Positions 1 through 14,361 of a stretch of 64,000 nt of DNA are shown one piece after another. The notes under the pieces were generated by a model. The model had not been told where the DNA came from and did no database searches. It saw nothing but the letters and a program-made list of their open reading frames with translations. The DNA comes from Thiobaca trueperi (lineage in GTDB: Bacteria > Pseudomonadota > Gammaproteobacteria > Chromatiales > Chromatiaceae): contig NZ_SMAO01000009.1 of assembly GCF_004342175.1 (NCBI RefSeq), positions 1-64,000 on the forward strand, given 5' to 3'. The translations under genes and the position numbers were made by a program. Numbering within the stretch: position 1 is the stretch's first letter; each line of letters begins with the position of its first letter.

Positions 1-495
1 CAGCACAATCCGGTTATCGCCCAGGGCTGGATCAAGCGCGGCGAGGATCGTGAGATCCGCTCCAACACCGGGCGGCGACGCGTCAACATCAACGGTGCCA
101 TCGATCTCAAGCGCCTCGAACCCGTCGTGCGTTTCGACGACAGCGTCAATGCCGTCTCGACCATTGCTCTGCTTCAGCAAATCGCGCAGCGGCATCCAGA
201 CGCGGCGGTGATTCACGTGATTTGCGACAATGCGCGCTACTATCGCTCCAAGGCGGTTCGTGAGCACTTGAAGACATCACGCGTGCAATTGGTCTTTCTC
301 CCTCCCTATGCGCCAAACCTCAATCTGATCGAGCGGTTCTGGAAGTATTTCAAAAAGACAGTGCTCTACAACCGCTATTTCGAGTCGTTCGCTGACTTTA
401 AAGCCGCTTGCGAAAATTTCTTTCGTCACCCGAACCAATATCGTGGTGATCTACGATCGTTGCTGACGGAAAACTTCGCCATTGTCGGTGAGTGA
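1..495 (+). CDS. IS630-type transposase, C-terminal part (5' end outside window)
   Basis: The reading frame is open from base 1, so the gene is cut by the window edge. The visible 164 codons carry the end of a DDE transposase: an ICDNARYY segment with the second catalytic Asp, then LPPYAPNLNLIERFWKYFKK, which carries the third catalytic acidic residue (Glu in LIERFWK). These are the hallmarks of the IS630/Tc1-mariner group, whose members cut at TA targets. The stop is followed by a short AT-rich stretch and then by a TTTAAACCGC-ended repeat. The usual upstream neighbour of rsmG, mnmG, is not visible, so this element probably separates the two. Left end, terminal repeats and activity cannot be judged. 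Confidence 0.9.
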   Translation, partial: QHNPVIAQGWIKRGEDREIRSNTGRRRVNINGAIDLKRLEPVVRFDDSVNAVSTIALLQQIAQRHPDAAVIHVICDNARYYRSKAVREHLKTSRVQLVFLPPYAPNLNLIERFWKYFKKTVLYNRYFESFADFKAACENFFRHPNQYRGDLRSLLTENFAIVGE

Positions 496-525
496 GTCAA
501 CGAAAAATTGGTATTAGCTCGGTAT

Positions 526-618
526 AGCTTAAACCGCCCGGCATCGACAATCGTCGATCCCGCTAGGAGCAGCGCAGGCCAAAAACCTGACGCATACCGC
601 GCCGGGTGCGGTTTAAAT
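526..618. repeat. Solo B-module of the TTTAAACCGC repeat family
   Basis: About 90 bp bounded by the inverted ends CTTAAACCGC and GCGGTTTAAA. The inside shows the family pattern seen in the composite copies near 26.9, 43.7, 46.7 and 50.0 kb: a CGACAATCGTCGAT-like segment near the left end and GACGCATACCGCGCC near the right end. The partner A-module present in those other copies is missing here. It lies between the transposase remnant and rsmG. It has no coding potential. Confidence 0.8.
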
Positions 619-677
619 CATGTTAGTCTTGATCAACCCTATTGATCCCGTTCAATTTCTCTCGGCTGAGTGTTCGT

Positions 678-1340
678 GTGAAGAATTCCGTCAATCATCC
701 TGGCGAGTCTGACTGGCAGCTCATCAAGGACAGGTTGTCCCAGGGCGGCGAGGCGCTTGGGCTGGCACTGGCAGCCGATCAGCACAAACGGCTGATCCGC
801 TTTCTCGATCTGCTGGTGCGCTGGAATCAGGCTTACAACCTGACCGCCGTGCGCGATCCGCTGGAGATGGTCGCCAGACATCTGCTCGACAGTCTCTCGG
901 TTCATCCTTTTCTCTTTGGCGACCAGATTCTGGACATCGGGACCGGGGCCGGTCTGCCGGGTCTGCCGCTGGCGATCCTGTCGCCGGAGCGGCATTTCCG
1001 GCTGCTCGACGGCAACGGTAAAAAAATCCGTTTTGTGCGTCAGGCGGTGCTGGATCTCGGGTTGGGCAACGTCGAGCCGGTGCAGGCCCGTATCGAGACA
1101 TACCGGCCAGCGACAAAATTCAGTACCATAGTCAGCCGCGCGGTCGCGGCCGCTGACATCCTGAGCATTCCGCATGCCGAGTTGCTGGCGCCGCCCGGTC
1201 GGCTGCTGCTGATGAAAGGCCGCGAGCCGGACGGAATGCCGGATGACTCGGGATTCCCGTCCAGCGCCTTCAGCGTGCACCGGCTGCATGTGCCTTTCCT
1301 CGACGAGCCACGTCATTTGATCGAAATCCGGAGTGATTGA
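678..1340 (+). CDS. rsmG: 16S rRNA (guanine527-N7)-methyltransferase RsmG
   Basis: RsmG (GidB) uses S-adenosylmethionine to make m7G527 in 16S rRNA. The sequence shows the family blocks RWNQAYNLTAVRDP, RHLLDSLS and the SAM-binding loop ILDIGTGAGLPGLPLAI, followed by FSTIVSRAVA and LLMKGREP. The start is uncertain: GTG at 678 gives 220 residues, close to family size, whereas a TTG at 642 would add 12 unconserved residues. Neither has a good ribosome-binding site. The gene is followed 7 bp later by parA, the conserved rsmG-parA-parB order near replication origins. The inserted transposable element upstream may have separated it from mnmG and its native promoter. Confidence 0.95.
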   Translation: MKNSVNHPGESDWQLIKDRLSQGGEALGLALAADQHKRLIRFLDLLVRWNQAYNLTAVRDPLEMVARHLLDSLSVHPFLFGDQILDIGTGAGLPGLPLAILSPERHFRLLDGNGKKIRFVRQAVLDLGLGNVEPVQARIETYRPATKFSTIVSRAVAAADILSIPHAELLAPPGRLLLMKGREPDGMPDDSGFPSSAFSVHRLHVPFLDEPRHLIEIRSD

Positions 1341-1347
1341 GCCGACC

Positions 1348-2136
1348 ATGGTCAACATCATCGCCATCGCCAATCAAAAGGGCGGAGTCGGCAAAACCAC
1401 CACGGCGGTCAATCTGGCAGCCTCGCTGGCGTCCATGAAGCGGCGCGTGCTGCTGCTGGATCTGGATCCCCAGGGCAACGCGACCATGGGGTGCGGAATC
1501 GACAAGCATCAGGTCGAACACACGACCTGCGATCTGCTGCTGACCGACATCCCCATCGCCGACTGTCTGCAACGGATCACGGAGCCTTCGCCCGGATTCG
1601 ATCTGCTGCCGGCCAATGCGGATCTGACGGCGGCGGAGATCGGGCTGATCGACTCGCCCGACCGCGAACGGCGTCTGAGCCGGGTGCTGACCGGCGCGGC
1701 GGGGGCTTACGAGCTGGTCATCATCGATTGTCCGCCCTCGCTCAACATGCTGACGGTCAATGCGCTGGTTGCGGCCAAGGGTGTGCTGATCCCGATTCAG
1801 TGCGAGTATTACGCGCTGGAGGGGCTGTCTTCGCTGCTCGATACCATCGATCAGATCCGTGAGAGCCGTAACCCGACGCTCTGCATCGAGGGCATCCTGC
1901 GTACCATGCACGACCCGCGCAACAATCTGGCCAATCAGGTCTCGACCCAGCTCGTCACCCATTTCAAGGATCAGGTCTACCGCACCATCGTCCCGCGCAA
2001 TGTGCGTCTGGCCGAGGCGCCGAGTCACGGTCAGCCGGTGCTGCTCTATGATCCGCTGTCCAAGGGCGCGGCCGCTTATCTGGCGCTCGCCAGCGAGGTG
2101 CTGCGGCGTCAGGATAAACGTCAACACGTCGCCTGA
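1348..2136 (+). CDS. parA: Chromosome-partitioning ATPase ParA (Soj)
   Basis: ParA is a deviant-Walker ATPase that binds DNA non-specifically and moves ParB-parS complexes. The protein opens with IIAIANQKGGVGKTTTAVNLA, the deviant Walker A motif with the signature lysine, then LLLDLDPQGNATMG (Walker A') and VIIDCPPSLNMLT (Walker B). The 262-residue length is normal for a chromosomal ParA without an N-terminal DNA-binding domain. ATG 1348 is preferred over GTG 1333 because conservation begins there and a GGAG lies upstream. It sits 7 bp after rsmG and 11 bp before parB, so the three are probably cotranscribed. No clear parS palindrome was seen. Confidence 0.96.
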   Translation: MVNIIAIANQKGGVGKTTTAVNLAASLASMKRRVLLLDLDPQGNATMGCGIDKHQVEHTTCDLLLTDIPIADCLQRITEPSPGFDLLPANADLTAAEIGLIDSPDRERRLSRVLTGAAGAYELVIIDCPPSLNMLTVNALVAAKGVLIPIQCEYYALEGLSSLLDTIDQIRESRNPTLCIEGILRTMHDPRNNLANQVSTQLVTHFKDQVYRTIVPRNVRLAEAPSHGQPVLLYDPLSKGAAAYLALASEVLRRQDKRQHVA

Positions 2137-2147
2137 CCCGAGCGCAG

Positions 2148-3098
2148 ATGGATATCGATCCGAAACCCGCCATCAAGAAGAAAGGTCTGGGCCGCGGCCT
2201 GGACGCCCTGCTGGGCGCGGCGCGCGCGCCTGCTCCCGTGGCCGTGCTCGACGGGGCGGCTGATCGCCCGTCTGACCCGCCCGCGCCCGATGCGGCGGTC
2301 GAGCGCGTGACCCGTCTGCCGCTGGAGCACATCCAGCGGGGACGCTATCAGCCCCGTCGCGATTTCGACCCTGACGCACTGCGCGAACTGGCCGATTCAA
2401 TCGTTGCTCAGGGCGTGATTCAGCCGATTGTCGTTCGTCCGTTGCCCGAGCCGTCCGCCGGCGGGCCGCGCTATGAACTCATCGCCGGCGAACGCCGCTG
2501 GCGCGCCTGTCAGCAGGCCGGGCTTGCCGAGATACCGGTCGTGGTGCGCGAGGTGGACGAGCCGACGGCGCTCGCCATCGGTCTGATCGAAAACATCCAG
2601 CGCGCCGATCTCAATCCGCTGGAAGAGGCCGGCGCCCTGGCGCGTCTCATCAGCGAGTTCGGTCTGACCCATCAGCAGATCGCCGAGGCGGTCGGCAAGT
2701 CGCGCACCATGGTGACCAATCTGCTGCGACTCCTGGACCTCAATCCGGATGTCAAGGCGCACGTCGAGCAGTCGCGCCTGGAAATGGGCCATGCCCGCGC
2801 GTTGCTTGGTCTCAAAGGAGACGAACAGAGCAGCGCCGCCCGACAGGTGGTCGCCGCCGGGCTTTCGGTGCGCGAGACCGAGCGGCTCGTCCGGCGGTTG
2901 CAGCAGGCCGACGAAGCGGATGAGACGCCGGCGCGCGAGCCCGTCGAAGATCCGAATATCCGTCGTCTGCAAACCGATCTGACCGACCGGCTTGGCGCCC
3001 TGGTGCAGATCCGGCATGGCCGCCGTGGCGCGGGGAAGCTGGTGATTGCCTACAACACCCTGGATGAGCTTGACGGCATTCTCGCGCACATCAAATGA
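2148..3098 (+). CDS. parB: Chromosome-partitioning protein ParB (Spo0J)
   Basis: ParB binds parS sites and spreads as a CTP-dependent clamp. The 316-residue protein has the expected order: a basic N-terminus (KKKGLGRGLDALLG), the P-LEHIQRGRYQPRRDF entry to the ParB/Srx nucleotide-binding fold, the GERRWRACQ box of CTP binding, ENIQRADLNPLEEA, and a helix-turn-helix around LTHQQIAEAVGKSRTMVTN. The C-terminal dimer domain follows (GKLVIAYNTLDELDGIL). The gene lies 11 bp after parA. About 100 bp separate it from atpI, so the ATP synthase operon probably has its own promoter in that gap. Confidence 0.96.
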   Translation: MDIDPKPAIKKKGLGRGLDALLGAARAPAPVAVLDGAADRPSDPPAPDAAVERVTRLPLEHIQRGRYQPRRDFDPDALRELADSIVAQGVIQPIVVRPLPEPSAGGPRYELIAGERRWRACQQAGLAEIPVVVREVDEPTALAIGLIENIQRADLNPLEEAGALARLISEFGLTHQQIAEAVGKSRTMVTNLLRLLDLNPDVKAHVEQSRLEMGHARALLGLKGDEQSSAARQVVAAGLSVRETERLVRRLQQADEADETPAREPVEDPNIRRLQTDLTDRLGALVQIRHGRRGAGKLVIAYNTLDELDGILAHIK

Positions 3099-3195
3099 TC
3101 GCAGCGAAATGTATTAAGCCGCGTTGACCCTCTATCCGCAACCCCTTATACTCCGCGCTCGGCGAGCGATGTGTGCTCCCCATGACGATGATCTG

Positions 3196-3576
3196 ATGCA
3201 ACAGCCGGACACGCTCCAAGCCAGAAAGATCCTGAAAATCCAGGCAATCCTCGGTTTGGTTTCAGTCGCCTGTGCGCTGCCGTTCGGTGATTCAGTTGCG
3301 CTTTCGGTCCTGATCGGGGCCGGAGTCTGCCTGCTGGCGAATGCACTGCTTGCGGTCTGGGTCTTTCGCGACTATCGCGCCCAGGCGCTGGAGCGACTGG
3401 TGTTGCGTTTCTATGGCGCCGAGACCGCAAAGATTGTCCTGATACTTGTTTTGTTCGCCGTTGCCTTTGCAACGCTCGACAACCTGAACATACCGGCGTT
3501 GCTTGGCGCCTATTTTGTGATCCAGGTCGCGCCGACCCTGATCGCCGCTCAATCTGGCAACCGAACCACGAAGTGA
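3196..3576 (+). CDS. atpI: ATP synthase accessory protein AtpI
   Basis: AtpI is a small membrane protein encoded first in many atp operons and thought to help assemble the c-ring or to support Mg2+ uptake. The 126-residue product has four hydrophobic segments (around ILGLVSVACALPFG, ALSVLIGAGVCLLANALLAV, TAKIVLILVLFAVAF and PALLGAYFVIQVAPTLIA), as expected. ATG 3196 (MQQPDTLQARKI) fits family length. Longer starts at 3124 (TTG) and 3169 are possible but add residues without the expected pattern. It lies 10 bp before atpB. Recognition rests on size, topology and position more than on sequence motifs. Confidence 0.9.
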   Translation: MQQPDTLQARKILKIQAILGLVSVACALPFGDSVALSVLIGAGVCLLANALLAVWVFRDYRAQALERLVLRFYGAETAKIVLILVLFAVAFATLDNLNIPALLGAYFVIQVAPTLIAAQSGNRTTK

Positions 3577-3583
3577 GAGATGA

Positions 3584-4456
<873 letters not shown>

Positions 4457-4590
4457 CGACGATGCGCGCGAAGGGGGCCGGTTAAACGGCCTTCCTTCAT
4501 GCGTGCCGTATGCGTGAAACCTTATTGTCTTTTCTGTTCATTCATTCTTTTTCTTTCAACCGCGGCGACCGTCTTTCAATCGGCCATTAG

Positions 4591-4869
<279 letters not shown>

Positions 4870-4950
4870 CACCCATCCGGCTTCCGCCGGGGTCGAGGCC
4901 ATCCGCCTTTCACCCTGCTGCGGTACGAGGCATAGGCACGAGGCAACGCT

Positions 4951-5421
4951 ATGAATATCAATTTGACTCTGTTTGCCCAGATGATCGCCTTCGCGGCCTT
5001 CGTTTGGTTCTGTATGAAGTACGTCTGGCCGCCCATCGTCAATGCATTGGCGGAGCGCAAGACGAAGATCGCCGAGGGTCTCGCCGCCGCCGAGCGCGGT
5101 CATCAGGAAAAGGCGCTGGGTGAACAGCGTGCGCTCGAATTGATGAAAGAGGCCAAGGTCACGGCGGCTGAGATCGTTGGTCAGGCGCAAAAGCGCGCAA
5201 CCGAGATCGTCGAAGAAGCCAAGACCGATGCCCGTACCGAGGGTGATCGACTGGTGCTGGCGGCGCAGGCCGAAATCGAGCGCGAAACCAACCGTGCACG
5301 CGAAGAGTTGCGTGAGCGGGTTGCTGCACTGGCGATGGCTGCCGCCGAGAAGATCCTCCAGAAGGAGATCAACCTCGACGCTCACCGTTCGCTTGTCAAC
5401 GATTTCGCCAAGCAGCTCTAA
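4951..5421 (+). CDS. atpF: ATP synthase Fo subunit b
   Basis: Subunit b is the peripheral stalk. The 156-residue protein has one N-terminal membrane helix ([26 protein letters not shown]) followed by a long charged coiled coil rich in Ala, Glu and Lys, ending with [16 protein letters not shown], as in E. coli. The segment [26 protein letters not shown] is the usual hinge and start of the coil. It lies 12 bp before atpH, consistent with stoichiometric expression in the operon. Confidence 0.97.
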   Translation: MNINLTLFAQMIAFAAFVWFCMKYVWPPIVNALAERKTKIAEGLAAAERGHQEKALGEQRALELMKEAKVTAAEIVGQAQKRATEIVEEAKTDARTEGDRLVLAAQAEIERETNRAREELRERVAALAMAAAEKILQKEINLDAHRSLVNDFAKQL

Positions 5422-5433
5422 AGGGAAATAGCC

Positions 5434-5973
5434 ATGGCCGGAGATATCACCACCATCGCGCGGCCCTATGCTGAGGCGGCGTTCGAGCGCGCCAAGGAAA
5501 GCGGACAGGTTGCGGCCTGGTCCGAGGCGCTCAACCTGCTGGCAGCGGTGACATCCGATCCGCAACTGGCTGCGCAAATCGGCAATCCGAGCGTGCCCCG
5601 CTCGCGTATCCGCGACATTATCCTGGACGTGTGCGGCGATGCCCTGCCGACTGAGGTCGCGAATTTCCTCCAGTTGCTTGTGCAGAACGCGCGTCTGGCG
5701 GCTGTGGCGGAGATCGCCCGACTCTTCGAGGTCAGCCGCATCGCCGACCAGGGCGTGCGGCATGTCCTGGTCCGCAGCGCGTTCGAGGTCGATGCCGAGC
5801 AGCAGCAGACGCTCGCTGCGGCGCTGGCGCGACGCTTCGGTGGTCAGGTGGATCTGACGGTCGAGACGGACAGCGCCCTGATCGGCGGGATCGAGATTCG
5901 TACCGGAGATCTCGTCATCGATGACTCGGTCCGCAGCAAGATCACGCAACTGGCCCACGCTTTGCAATTCTGA
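5434..5973 (+). CDS. atpH: ATP synthase F1 subunit delta
   Basis: Delta links the top of the F1 head to the b-subunit stalk. The 179-residue protein starts [20 protein letters not shown], the typical opening, and ends with the [27 protein letters not shown] block that is the most conserved part of the family. An AAGGGA ribosome-binding site precedes the ATG. Spacing is 12 bp from atpF and 14 bp to atpA. Confidence 0.97.
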   Translation: MAGDITTIARPYAEAAFERAKESGQVAAWSEALNLLAAVTSDPQLAAQIGNPSVPRSRIRDIILDVCGDALPTEVANFLQLLVQNARLAAVAEIARLFEVSRIADQGVRHVLVRSAFEVDAEQQQTLAAALARRFGGQVDLTVETDSALIGGIEIRTGDLVIDDSVRSKITQLAHALQF

Positions 5974-5987
5974 ATCTGGACACCGCC

Positions 5988-7529
<1,542 letters not shown>

Positions 7530-7531
7530 AC

Positions 7532-7702
7532 AGCCGCCAGCGATCAGCCTCCAGCCGGAGGCTGGGAGCTCTGGTAAATAGCCGCCAGTCTCCTCTGGAG
7601 ACTGGCGGCTGGAGGCTGAGAGCTAACGAATTGACACGTATCGAACCTCCATCCCCCCAGACAACAGGCTGGTGGCCGGTCACTGGAGGCTGGGAGCTGA
7701 AT
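7532..7702. repeat. Cluster of short direct and inverted repeats between atpA and atpG
   Basis: At least three copies of a GGCTGGAGGCTGGGAGCT-like unit occur (near 7550, 7610 and 7685), interleaved with their reverse complements such as CAGCCTCCAGCC and the palindrome CCAGTCTCC-TCT-GGAGACTGG. Strong hairpins can form within the operon transcript. The last copy contributes the GGAG sequence directly upstream of the atpG start. Genes in atp operons are normally much closer, so this is an insertion or expansion. It could act as an RNA-processing or stability element. Confidence 0.75.
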
Positions 7703-7703
7703 A

Positions 7704-10050
<2,347 letters not shown>

Positions 10051-10062
10051 GGGGGATTTCCC

Positions 10063-10485
10063 ATGGCAATGACAATCCGCGTCGATATCGTCAGCGCCGA
10101 GGGCGCCATCCACTCCGGTTCCGCCACCATGGTCTATGCGACGGCGGAATTGGGTGAGGTGGGTATCGCCCCGCGTCATACCGCCTTCATCAGCCGGCTC
10201 CGTCCCGGTGACGTGCGGGTGCAGAACGAGCAGGGCGAGCAGGAGCATTTTTATGTCTCCGGCGGCGTGCTGGAGGTGCAGCCGAATCTGGTGACGGTGC
10301 TGGCCGATACCGCCATTCGCGCCCGCGATCTGGACGAAGCGGCGGCGATGGAAGCCAAGCGTCGGGCCGAAGATGCACTCGCCGGCCAGACCGCCGAGTT
10401 CGAATACGCCAAGGCCCAGTCGGAGCTGGCCGAGGCCGTTGCCCAGCTTCGTGCGATTGAGAAGCTGCGCAAGACAGCGGGTTAA
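10063..10485 (+). CDS. atpC: ATP synthase F1 subunit epsilon
   Basis: Epsilon couples the rotor to the c-ring and can inhibit hydrolysis. The 140-residue protein has the N-terminal beta-sandwich ([73 protein letters not shown]) and a C-terminal helical hairpin rich in Ala and Glu. Its GTG/ATG-proximal site GGGGGATTTCCC lies 12 bp after atpD. It is the last gene before a strong terminator. Confidence 0.97.
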   Translation: MAMTIRVDIVSAEGAIHSGSATMVYATAELGEVGIAPRHTAFISRLRPGDVRVQNEQGEQEHFYVSGGVLEVQPNLVTVLADTAIRARDLDEAAAMEAKRRAEDALAGQTAEFEYAKAQSELAEAVAQLRAIEKLRKTAG

Positions 10486-10524
10486 GCAAACGCATCCGGG
10501 CATCCAGATGCCCGGCACCCTGAC

Positions 10525-10562
10525 AGACGCCCCCGGTTCGGACAACGGGGGCGTTTGCGTTT
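10525..10562 (+). terminator. Rho-independent-type terminator of the atp operon
   Basis: A perfect 9-bp stem ACGCCCCCG / CGGGGGCGT with a 10-base loop is followed by TTTGCGTTTGC, 40 bp after the atpC stop. A second, smaller hairpin (CCGGGCAT-CCAG-ATGCCCGG) lies just before it. The position and strength fit termination of the atp operon before glmU. Confidence 0.85.
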
Positions 10563-10607
10563 GCTTATGTGCGCTGCGCTGAGAACGAGATCCATGGGAG
10601 TCGTCGG

Positions 10608-11969
10608 ATGAAACTTGGTGTCGTGATACTGGCAGCCGGTCTCGGCAGGCGGATGTGCTCCGCTCTCCCGAAGGTGCTCCATCCGCTGGCCGGCAAACCC
10701 CTGCTGGCGCATGTCCTCGACGCCGCGAACCTCATCGGCGCCGAGTGTCGGGTGGTGGTCTTCGGGCATGGCGGCGAGCAGGTCCAGGCGGCCCTGTCCG
10801 GTTACGACTGTCGCTGGGTCGAGCAGGCCGAGCAGCAGGGTACGGGCCATGCGGTCATGCAGGCGATGCCGGCGATGACCGATATGGACCGGGTGCTGGT
10901 GCTCTATGGCGATGTGCCGCTGATCGAGCCTGAAACGCTCCAGCGTCTGATCGCCGTGAGTGCGGACACTCGCCTGGGTCTGCTGACAGCCGATTTGCCC
11001 GACCCGACCGGCTATGGCCGCATTCTGCGCGATGCCGATGGTTGCGTGACCCGGATCGTCGAGGAAAAAGACGCCACGCCAGCGGAGCGGGCCATCCGCG
11101 AGATCAATACGGGCTTTCTGATTGCGGATCGTGCCTGTCTGGACGGCTGGCTGGCGCGGATCGGCAACGACAACGCCCAGGGCGAATATTATCTGACCGA
11201 TGTGACTGCACTGGCAGCCGGGGAGGGCGTGATGATTGCGACCGCCCAACCCACCTGCATTGCTGAAGTGACCGGGGTGAATGACCGGGTGCAGCTTGCC
11301 GAACTGGAGCGCATCTACCAGCGCCATGCTGCCGAGCGGCTCATGCGCGCCGGCGTGACCCTGGCTGATCCCGCGCGCTTTGATCTGCGCGGGGTGCTCC
11401 ATGCCGCACCCGATGTCAGTCTCGACATCAATGTCATCATTGAGGGCGAGGTCAGACTGGCCGCCGGTGTGCGCATCGGTCCCAACTGTCTGCTCAAAGA
11501 CTGCGTCATCGGTCCCGGCGCCGAGATCCTGGCCAACTGCGTCATCGACGGCGCCGAAGTGGGCGCGAACGCACACATCGGACCCTTCGCCCGTCTGCGC
11601 CCCGAGGCGCGTCTGGCCGCCGACACCCATGTTGGCAATTTTGTCGAAATCAAGAAAACCAGTCTGGGGCAGGGCAGCAAGGTCAATCATCTGACCTATC
11701 TGGGCGATGCCGAGGTCGGGGCGGGCGTCAACGTGGGCGCCGGCACCATCACCTGCAACTATGACGGCGTCAACAAATCCAAGACCCGGATCGGCGATGG
11801 CGCCTTCATTGGCTCCAACAGCGCCCTGGTCGCGCCGGTAAACGTCGGGGCTGGCGCCACCATCGGCGCGGGCTCGATCATTGCGCGCGATGCGCCGCCT
11901 GAGCAGCTCACGCTGACCCGCGCGCCCCAGGTCACGGTCGAGGGGTGGCGGCGGCCTTTGAAAAAATAA
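10608..11969 (+). CDS. glmU: Bifunctional N-acetylglucosamine-1-P uridyltransferase / glucosamine-1-P acetyltransferase
   Basis: GlmU makes UDP-GlcNAc for peptidoglycan and lipopolysaccharide. The 453-residue protein has the N-terminal pyrophosphorylase domain (VVILAAGLGRRM, PKVLHPLAGKPLLAHVL, QGTGHAVMQA, YGDVPL) and a C-terminal left-handed beta-helix of hexapeptide repeats with the acetyltransferase residues around KKTSLGQGSKVNHLTYLGDAEVG and NYDGVNKSKTRIGDGAFIGSN. The nucleotide loop reads GLGRRM instead of the more common GxGTRM, a small deviation. ATG 10608 is the start because conservation begins at once. It precedes glmS, so the two successive pathway genes are adjacent. Confidence 0.97.
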   Translation: MKLGVVILAAGLGRRMCSALPKVLHPLAGKPLLAHVLDAANLIGAECRVVVFGHGGEQVQAALSGYDCRWVEQAEQQGTGHAVMQAMPAMTDMDRVLVLYGDVPLIEPETLQRLIAVSADTRLGLLTADLPDPTGYGRILRDADGCVTRIVEEKDATPAERAIREINTGFLIADRACLDGWLARIGNDNAQGEYYLTDVTALAAGEGVMIATAQPTCIAEVTGVNDRVQLAELERIYQRHAAERLMRAGVTLADPARFDLRGVLHAAPDVSLDINVIIEGEVRLAAGVRIGPNCLLKDCVIGPGAEILANCVIDGAEVGANAHIGPFARLRPEARLAADTHVGNFVEIKKTSLGQGSKVNHLTYLGDAEVGAGVNVGAGTITCNYDGVNKSKTRIGDGAFIGSNSALVAPVNVGAGATIGAGSIIARDAPPEQLTLTRAPQVTVEGWRRPLKK

Positions 11970-12052
11970 CGACGGCAGACGGCGAGCTGGATACATCCGC
12001 TTTCATGCCCGGTTTTCCGCGCATGATCGACGTAACGACTGACCCGGCAGTT

Positions 12053-12185
12053 TGAACCGCAAAGGCGCAAAGAACACGAAGAAAAAGATGTTGCGTGCTT
12101 CATTTATCAGGTGAAGCCGACAGTAGATAAAATTCTGAAATCCTTTGCGTTCTTTGCGCGCTTTGCGGTTCAGACTGCTTTTTTA
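12053..12185. repeat. Inverted repeat of the TTGAACCGCAAAGGCGCAAAG type
   Basis: Two arms of about 28-32 bp in opposite orientation (12053-12080 and 12141-12172) share the sequence TGAACCGCAAAG-CGCAAAGAAC. The right arm is followed by CAGACTGCTTTTTTA. A single related copy lies at 19838-19880. This motif occurs as a dispersed intergenic repeat in many unrelated bacteria. With its T-run it may also end glmU transcription. Confidence 0.75.
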
Positions 12186-12210
12186 GGCTGAAACACCCGG
12201 GAGATAGATC

Positions 12211-14043
12211 ATGTGCGGAATCGTCGGCGCCATCGCCCAACGTCCGGTTGCTGCCATCCTGCTCGAAGGGCTGCGACGGCTCGAATACCGGGGCTATGAT
12301 TCAGCCGGCATTGCAGTGCTCGACACGACGGGTCAACTGCACCGCACCCGCACCCTCGGCAAGGTCGCACGCCTGAGCGAAGAGGTTGCCGCCCGTCCGC
12401 TTCCCGGCACCCTGGGCATCGCCCATACCCGCTGGGCGACCCACGGCGAACCCGCGACCCACAACGCGCATCCGCATGTCTGCCGCGACCGCTGCGCCCT
12501 GGTCCATAACGGCATCATCGAAAACCACGAGGTCCTGCGTCGCGAACAGACCGCCGCCGGACACCGTTTTACCTCCGAGACGGATACCGAGGTGGTGGTG
12601 CATGCCATCTATGACGAACTGGCGGCTGGTCACGATCTGATCGACTCGGTGCGTCGCGCGACCGCCCGTCTGCGCGGCGCCTATGCGCTGGGTGTGATCG
12701 ATGCTCAGGATCCCGAGCATCTGGTCGCGGCGCGTCAGGGCAGTCCGCTGGTCATCGGGGTCGGCTTCGGCGAGCATTTCATCGCCTCGGATGTCTTTGC
12801 CCTGCTACCGGTCACCAATCGTTTCATCTTTCTTGAAGAAGGCGACATCGCCGAACTGACGCTTGATAGCGTGCGCATCTGGGATCGTGACGGTCTCCCG
12901 GTCGAACGTCCGGTCAAGGTCTCATCGGTTGCCGCTGACGCCGCCGAGCGCGGTCCATATCGTCATTTCATGCTCAAGGAGATCTTCGAGCAGCCGCAGG
13001 CGATTGCTGACACCCTTCAGGGACGCCTCGCCGGCAATCGGGTGCTGCCCGAGACCTTCGGCAATCAGGCGGGCGAGCTTTTCAGCCGTATCCAGGCTGT
13101 TACCATCGTTGCCTGCGGCACCAGTTTCCATGCCGCGCTGGTCGCCCGTTACTGGCTGGAATCCATCGCCGGTCTCTCCTGTCAGGTCGAGGTCGCGAGC
13201 GAATACCGCTACCGCGCTCATGTGGTGCCTCAGCATGGGCTCTTCGTCACCATCTCCCAGTCGGGTGAGACCGCCGACACCCTCGCGGCGCTGCGGCTGG
13301 CGAAGGCGTCCGGTTATGACACCACGCTCGCCATCTGCAACGTCCCCGAAAGCTCGCTGGTGCGCGAGTCCGATCTGGTCTTTCTCACCCATGCCGGCCC
13401 TGAGATTGGCGTTGCCTCCACCAAGGCCTTCACCACCCAGCTCGTTGCCCTGCTGCTGCTGACCCTGGCCCTGGGCCGTTTCAACCGGCTCGACGAGACC
13501 GAAGAGGCGCGGCTGGTGGCGCTGCTGCGTGCGCTGCCGGGCAAGATCGAAGAGGTTCTGGCGCTGGACGATTGCATCGCCACGCTCGCCGAGCAGTTCG
13601 TCGATAAGCACCACACGCTCTTTCTCGGGCGCGGCGAACAGTATCCCATTGCGATGGAAGGCGCGCTCAAGCTCAAGGAGATCTCCTACATCCATGCCGA
13701 GGCCTATCCGGCGGGCGAGCTCAAGCATGGCCCGCTGGCATTGATCGACGAGGACATGCCGGTGGTCGCGGTGGCGCCCAACAATGCGTTGCTGGAGAAG
13801 CTCAAGTCCAACCTGGAAGAGGTGCGCGCGCGTGGCGGTCAGCTCTATGTCTTCGCCGATTTTCAGGTGCCGATGGAGGAGGGCGATGGTGTGACCGTGA
13901 TTCGTCTGCCCGAGACCGACGATCTGCTCGATCCATTGATCTTCACCGTGCCGCTCCAGCTTCTCGCCTATCATGTGGCCGTGCTCAAGGGTACGGATGT
14001 GGACCAGCCACGCAACCTTGCCAAATCGGTGACGGTCGAATAA
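12211..14043 (+). CDS. glmS: Glutamine--fructose-6-phosphate aminotransferase (isomerizing)
   Basis: GlmS makes glucosamine-6-phosphate, the first step of the UDP-GlcNAc pathway that GlmU completes. The 610-residue protein starts [10 protein letters not shown] with the catalytic Cys of the N-terminal glutaminase domain, then [15 protein letters not shown] and [18 protein letters not shown]. Two SIS sugar-phosphate isomerase domains follow ([68 protein letters not shown]) and it ends [13 protein letters not shown], the canonical C-terminus. Start and length are normal. Confidence 0.98.
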   Translation: MCGIVGAIAQRPVAAILLEGLRRLEYRGYDSAGIAVLDTTGQLHRTRTLGKVARLSEEVAARPLPGTLGIAHTRWATHGEPATHNAHPHVCRDRCALVHNGIIENHEVLRREQTAAGHRFTSETDTEVVVHAIYDELAAGHDLIDSVRRATARLRGAYALGVIDAQDPEHLVAARQGSPLVIGVGFGEHFIASDVFALLPVTNRFIFLEEGDIAELTLDSVRIWDRDGLPVERPVKVSSVAADAAERGPYRHFMLKEIFEQPQAIADTLQGRLAGNRVLPETFGNQAGELFSRIQAVTIVACGTSFHAALVARYWLESIAGLSCQVEVASEYRYRAHVVPQHGLFVTISQSGETADTLAALRLAKASGYDTTLAICNVPESSLVRESDLVFLTHAGPEIGVASTKAFTTQLVALLLLTLALGRFNRLDETEEARLVALLRALPGKIEEVLALDDCIATLAEQFVDKHHTLFLGRGEQYPIAMEGALKLKEISYIHAEAYPAGELKHGPLALIDEDMPVVAVAPNNALLEKLKSNLEEVRARGGQLYVFADFQVPMEEGDGVTVIRLPETDDLLDPLIFTVPLQLLAYHVAVLKGTDVDQPRNLAKSVTVE

Positions 14044-14361
14044 GGCGCACATCCAGCGTGCAGGGCGCTGCCTCGCATGCACTGGAAACCTGGTGCAGCA
14101 CCTGAGAATCTGGACGCGGTTTAAATTGCAGAATTGCGATCCGGTTCCCAAACCGGGTGACGCCAAATCGATAAAATGGGATTAGGCAAGCTGCCGGTTG
14201 AACTCGCTTAAAAGCCGGAACGAACTAAAGTCCGCATCCTCGCCGGATGCGGCGCTGTCCCCTCGGTCGGGCGTCATGGCCGGCGACCGTCGTCCGATCT
14301 CCCGGCCCAGGAGGCATCTGCATTAGACTTCATCAGGGTTGACCGATCGGGATACCGCCCC
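14044..14361. other. Intergenic region glmS - DUF1631 with a repeat scrap
   Basis: No gene is seen in these 318 bp. At 14113-14126 the sequence GGACGCGGTTTAAAT matches the right end of the A-module of the composite repeat family and is probably a leftover of a lost copy. A small hairpin GCATCC-TCGCC-GGATGC lies near 14230. A promoter for the downstream gene is expected here but none stands out. Confidence 0.55.
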
